Shown here: positions 62,055 to 64,000 of the stretch, in pieces | How positions within the stretch are numbered: the first letter of the stretch is position 1 | How the letters are laid out: each line of letters opens with the position of its first letter | Source: JAHEFU01 sp041395205 | Lineage (GTDB): Bacteria; 4484-113; JAFGCY01 | Direction: 5' to 3' | Assembly: GCA_041395205.1 (NCBI GenBank) | Contig: JAWLAZ010000002.1 | Span: 186,001-250,000, forward strand | DNA: 64,000 bases | Translations under genes and position numbers: made by a program | Notes under the pieces: generated by a model | The model's input: only the letters and a program-made list of their open reading frames with translations | The model's database searches: none | What the model was told of the DNA's origin: nothing

Positions 62055-63419
62055 GTGGATTCCCTCTTCACCGACCCGAACGAGCAGAAGCGCCTGACGC
62101 CGCTGGCGGAGCGCATGCGCCCGCGCTCGCTGGATGAGGTGGTCGGCCAGCCGGAGCTGGTGAAGACACTGAAGGGACTGCAGCAGCAGGCCGCACTGCC
62201 GAGCATCATCCTCTGGGGGCCGCCGGGCTGCGGCAAGACCACCATCGCCCGCCTGCTGGCTGCCGAGAAGTACGAATTCCTGCCCTTCAGCGCGGTGGTG
62301 GTCGGCGTGAAGGAGATCCGCGAGCAGGTGGAGCATGCGCTCAGGCGCCGCAGGCTGGAGAACCGAGGCACCCTGCTCTTCCTCGATGAGATCCACCGCT
62401 TCAACAAGGCGCAGCAGGATGTGCTGCTGCCGCATGTGGAGGCCGGGACCCTGGTGCTGGTCGGGGCCACCACGGAGAATCCGAGCTTCGAGGTCAATTC
62501 GGCCCTGCTCTCACGTGCCCGGGTGCTGACCCTGCGCGGGCTGGAACCGGATGAGCTGCGTGAACTGCTGCTGCGCGCGCTGACGGATGCCGACCGCGGC
62601 CTGAGCCGGAATGCCGCGGATATTGACGACGCCGTGCTGGACGGCATTTCGCAGTTCGCCGCCGGCGATGCCCGCTTCGCGCTGAATTCGCTGGAGATCT
62701 GTGACAACCTCAGCCGGCGCACCGAGGGCCAAGAGCAGCGCAGCGAGCCGCTGCGGATTGACATGGCAATCCTCGAGGAAGCCGTGGCCGGCCGCGCCCT
62801 GCACTATGACAAGGGCGGCGAGGAGCATTACAACATCATCTCCGCCCTGCACAAGGCCGTCCGCGGCTCCGATCCGGATGCTGCGCTGTACTGGACCGCG
62901 CGCATGCTGGAAAGCGGTGAGGACCCGAAGTACGTCGTCCGGCGGATGGTGCGCATGGCCAGCGAGGACATCGGCCTGGCAGACCCCTGGGCGCTGGTGC
63001 ATGCGATAGCAGCGAAGGATGCCGTGGAATTCCTCGGCATGCCGGAATGCAACAATGCCGTGGCCCAGCTGGCGATCTACCTGGCCAGTGCCCCGAAGAG
63101 CAATGGTGTCTACAAGTCCTATGCCGCCGCCCGCGAGGTAGTCAACCTGCATGGCGCATTGCCGGTACCGCTGCACATCCGCAATGCCCCGACGAAGCTG
63201 ATGAAGGAAATGGATTACGGCAAGGGCTACAAGTATGCCCAGGAGTACAAGGGCGGCTTCGTGCCTGACAACTACTGGCCGGAGCGCCTTGCCGATGAAC
63301 CTCCACAGCTTTTGAAGCTCAAGGGCCGCGGCATGGAGAAAGGCATCCTCGAACGCCTGAAGCACTGGTGGGGCGAACGCTTCGGTGCCGAGCGCGGAGC
63401 CTATGAGGACGAACAGTAG
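62055..63419 (+). CDS. rarA: Replication-associated recombination ATPase RarA (MgsA)
   Basis: 454 residues. LAERMRPRSLDEVVGQ, Walker A ILWGPPGCGKTTIARLLA, Walker B LLFLDEIHRFNKAQQD, sensor 1 GATTENPSFEVNSALLSR, and the C-terminal MARMLESGEDP-type and IGLADP motifs are all present, with the conserved YKYAQEYKGGFVPDNYWPERL near the end. RarA acts at stalled replication forks. GTG start at 62055. It is a single gene followed by degenerate tandem repeats. Confidence 0.95.
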   Translation: MDSLFTDPNEQKRLTPLAERMRPRSLDEVVGQPELVKTLKGLQQQAALPSIILWGPPGCGKTTIARLLAAEKYEFLPFSAVVVGVKEIREQVEHALRRRRLENRGTLLFLDEIHRFNKAQQDVLLPHVEAGTLVLVGATTENPSFEVNSALLSRARVLTLRGLEPDELRELLLRALTDADRGLSRNAADIDDAVLDGISQFAAGDARFALNSLEICDNLSRRTEGQEQRSEPLRIDMAILEEAVAGRALHYDKGGEEHYNIISALHKAVRGSDPDAALYWTARMLESGEDPKYVVRRMVRMASEDIGLADPWALVHAIAAKDAVEFLGMPECNNAVAQLAIYLASAPKSNGVYKSYAAAREVVNLHGALPVPLHIRNAPTKLMKEMDYGKGYKYAQEYKGGFVPDNYWPERLADEPPQLLKLKGRGMEKGILERLKHWWGERFGAERGAYEDEQ

Positions 63420-63500
63420 CGGCGTGGTAGCCGCGCCAGCTCTTTAGGCAATCACTGCTTCGTCCATGCACACAATCACTAATACAATGCTGCGAGTAAG

Positions 63501-63760
63501 CCCAACCTCGACCTTGCACGCATGGACGGCCCCAACGCTGCGGGAATGCACTACTCCGACCTTGCGCGCATGGACTGCCCCAACGCTGCGGGCAAACGCT
63601 ATTTCGAGTTGCACGCATAGACTCCCCAATGCTGCGGGAACGCCCTACTCCGACCTTGCGCGCATGGACGGCCCCAACGCTGCGGGCAAGCGCTACTCCT
63701 ACCTTGCGCGTATAGACCGCCCCAACGTTGCGGGAATGCGCTACTCCGACCCTGTTGGCC
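63501..63760. repeat. Tandem repeat array, unit 46-48 bp, about five copies
   Basis: Units begin at CCCCAACGCTGCGGG-type starts at 63530, 63578, 63624, 63672 and 63720 (spacings 48, 46, 48, 48 bp), with a partial copy at about 63501. Two sub-types seem to alternate. The 46-bp step breaks every reading frame, so it is not a coding repeat. Confidence 0.8.
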
Positions 63761-64000
63761 AACACTGTCGTGGCCTGTCCCGGCAATGATCCACTGCCAT
63801 TCCCTGACCGGTCACCGTCTCAACTGAACTCATCCAAGTCTGTGTCATTTCCTCACAGGCGTCACCTTCCTTTGCGCAATATCACAATTGTTCAGCCATG
63901 TAGCCGGGCTCGCACTCAACTGCATCCAGTACAACAACTCTCAAGTGTCGCCGACACATGTTTCCGGCACTTGAGCTCAGATTCTGGCAAGCCGCACAGG
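63761..64000. other. No gene seen at the right edge
   Basis: Nothing coding is supported. An 8-bp inverted repeat (63940-63947 with 63968-63975; CTCAAGTG and CACTTGAG) is the only notable feature, without a T run. It resembles the CAAGTGTCGC half of the flagellin-region palindrome by chance or relation; I cannot tell. Confidence 0.4.

Noticed and set aside
61840..62097. 85-codon frame before rarA
   Set aside because: It covers the hairpin/repeat region and the rarA promoter; no motif or ribosome site.
63501..63760. CRISPR array
   Set aside because: The units are contiguous, with no unique spacers between them, and drift in sequence.
63466..63789. Repeat-peptide frames over the tandem array
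   Set aside because: The 46-bp step breaks every frame, and the translations on both strands are just repeat shadows.

Overview
The window comes from a GC-rich, flagellated, Gram-negative-type (diderm) bacterium. LPS core heptose genes (rfaE1/rfaE2), LptC/LptA-like proteins, an SLH-domain porin, a TonB-dependent receptor, an RND pump and a flagellin with a sigma-28 promoter all point to an outer membrane and flagella. I cannot name the phylum; an SLH-anchored porin and very frequent leaderless promoters argue against a typical enterobacterium-like proteobacterium. Most genes look like ordinary chromosomal genes in short operons, interrupted by one AT-rich insert at about 40.74-43.45 kb.

Layout. 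0-3.8 kb: a partial secreted protein, an M50-like membrane protease, a UbiE/MenG methyltransferase and a cysteine-bearing SLH porin ending in a strong terminator. 3.8-6.6 kb: a tightly coupled four-gene operon (nucleotidyltransferase; zinc-ribbon membrane protein with a Gly/Cys tail; DUF692/MNIO oxidase; MNIO partner), the best candidate for a new peptide-modification system. 6.6-14.5 kb: membrane protein, MsrB, PqqB-like hydrolase, a large PAS hybrid histidine kinase, an SRPBCC protein and a nuclease-fold secreted protein. 14.5-15.2 kb: two tRNAs and fliQ. 15.2-25.8 kb (all minus): BON lipoprotein, comF, rfaE2, rfaE1, two Lpt-like proteins, recN, nadK, tlyA and a PAP2-like membrane protein.

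25.8-32.0 kb is a cobalamin-uptake operon: B12 riboswitch, a leader ORF, ABC ATPase, binding protein, permease, BtuB-like receptor and a beta-propeller lipoprotein that may act like BtuG. 32.0-34.4 kb: substrate-binding-like lipoprotein and citrate synthase. 34.6-38.7 kb: an Mre11-like protein with altered metal ligands, coupled to a membrane-spanning Rad50-like ATPase (YhaO/YhaN type). 38.7-40.7 kb: biotin carboxyl carrier and biotin carboxylase. 40.7-43.45 kb: AT-rich insert with a lipoprotein and a HEPN-like protein, bracketed in part by a 59-bp copy of the biotin carboxylase 5' end. 43.45-50 kb: unknown membrane protein, RND pump and its fusion protein.

50-64 kb: acetyltransferase, subtilase with a calcium-repeat C terminus, tRNA-Ser, small acidic protein, zinc-ribbon membrane protein, very large flagellin, paired 21-bp palindromes, PduO-type adenosyltransferase, FliK-like protein, sugar-nucleotide epimerase and RarA. 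The gaps around the last two hold 47-48-bp degenerate tandem repeats.

A recurring feature is a TANNNT -10 box ending exactly 6-7 nt before an ATG or GTG, so many operons here probably start as leaderless mRNAs.
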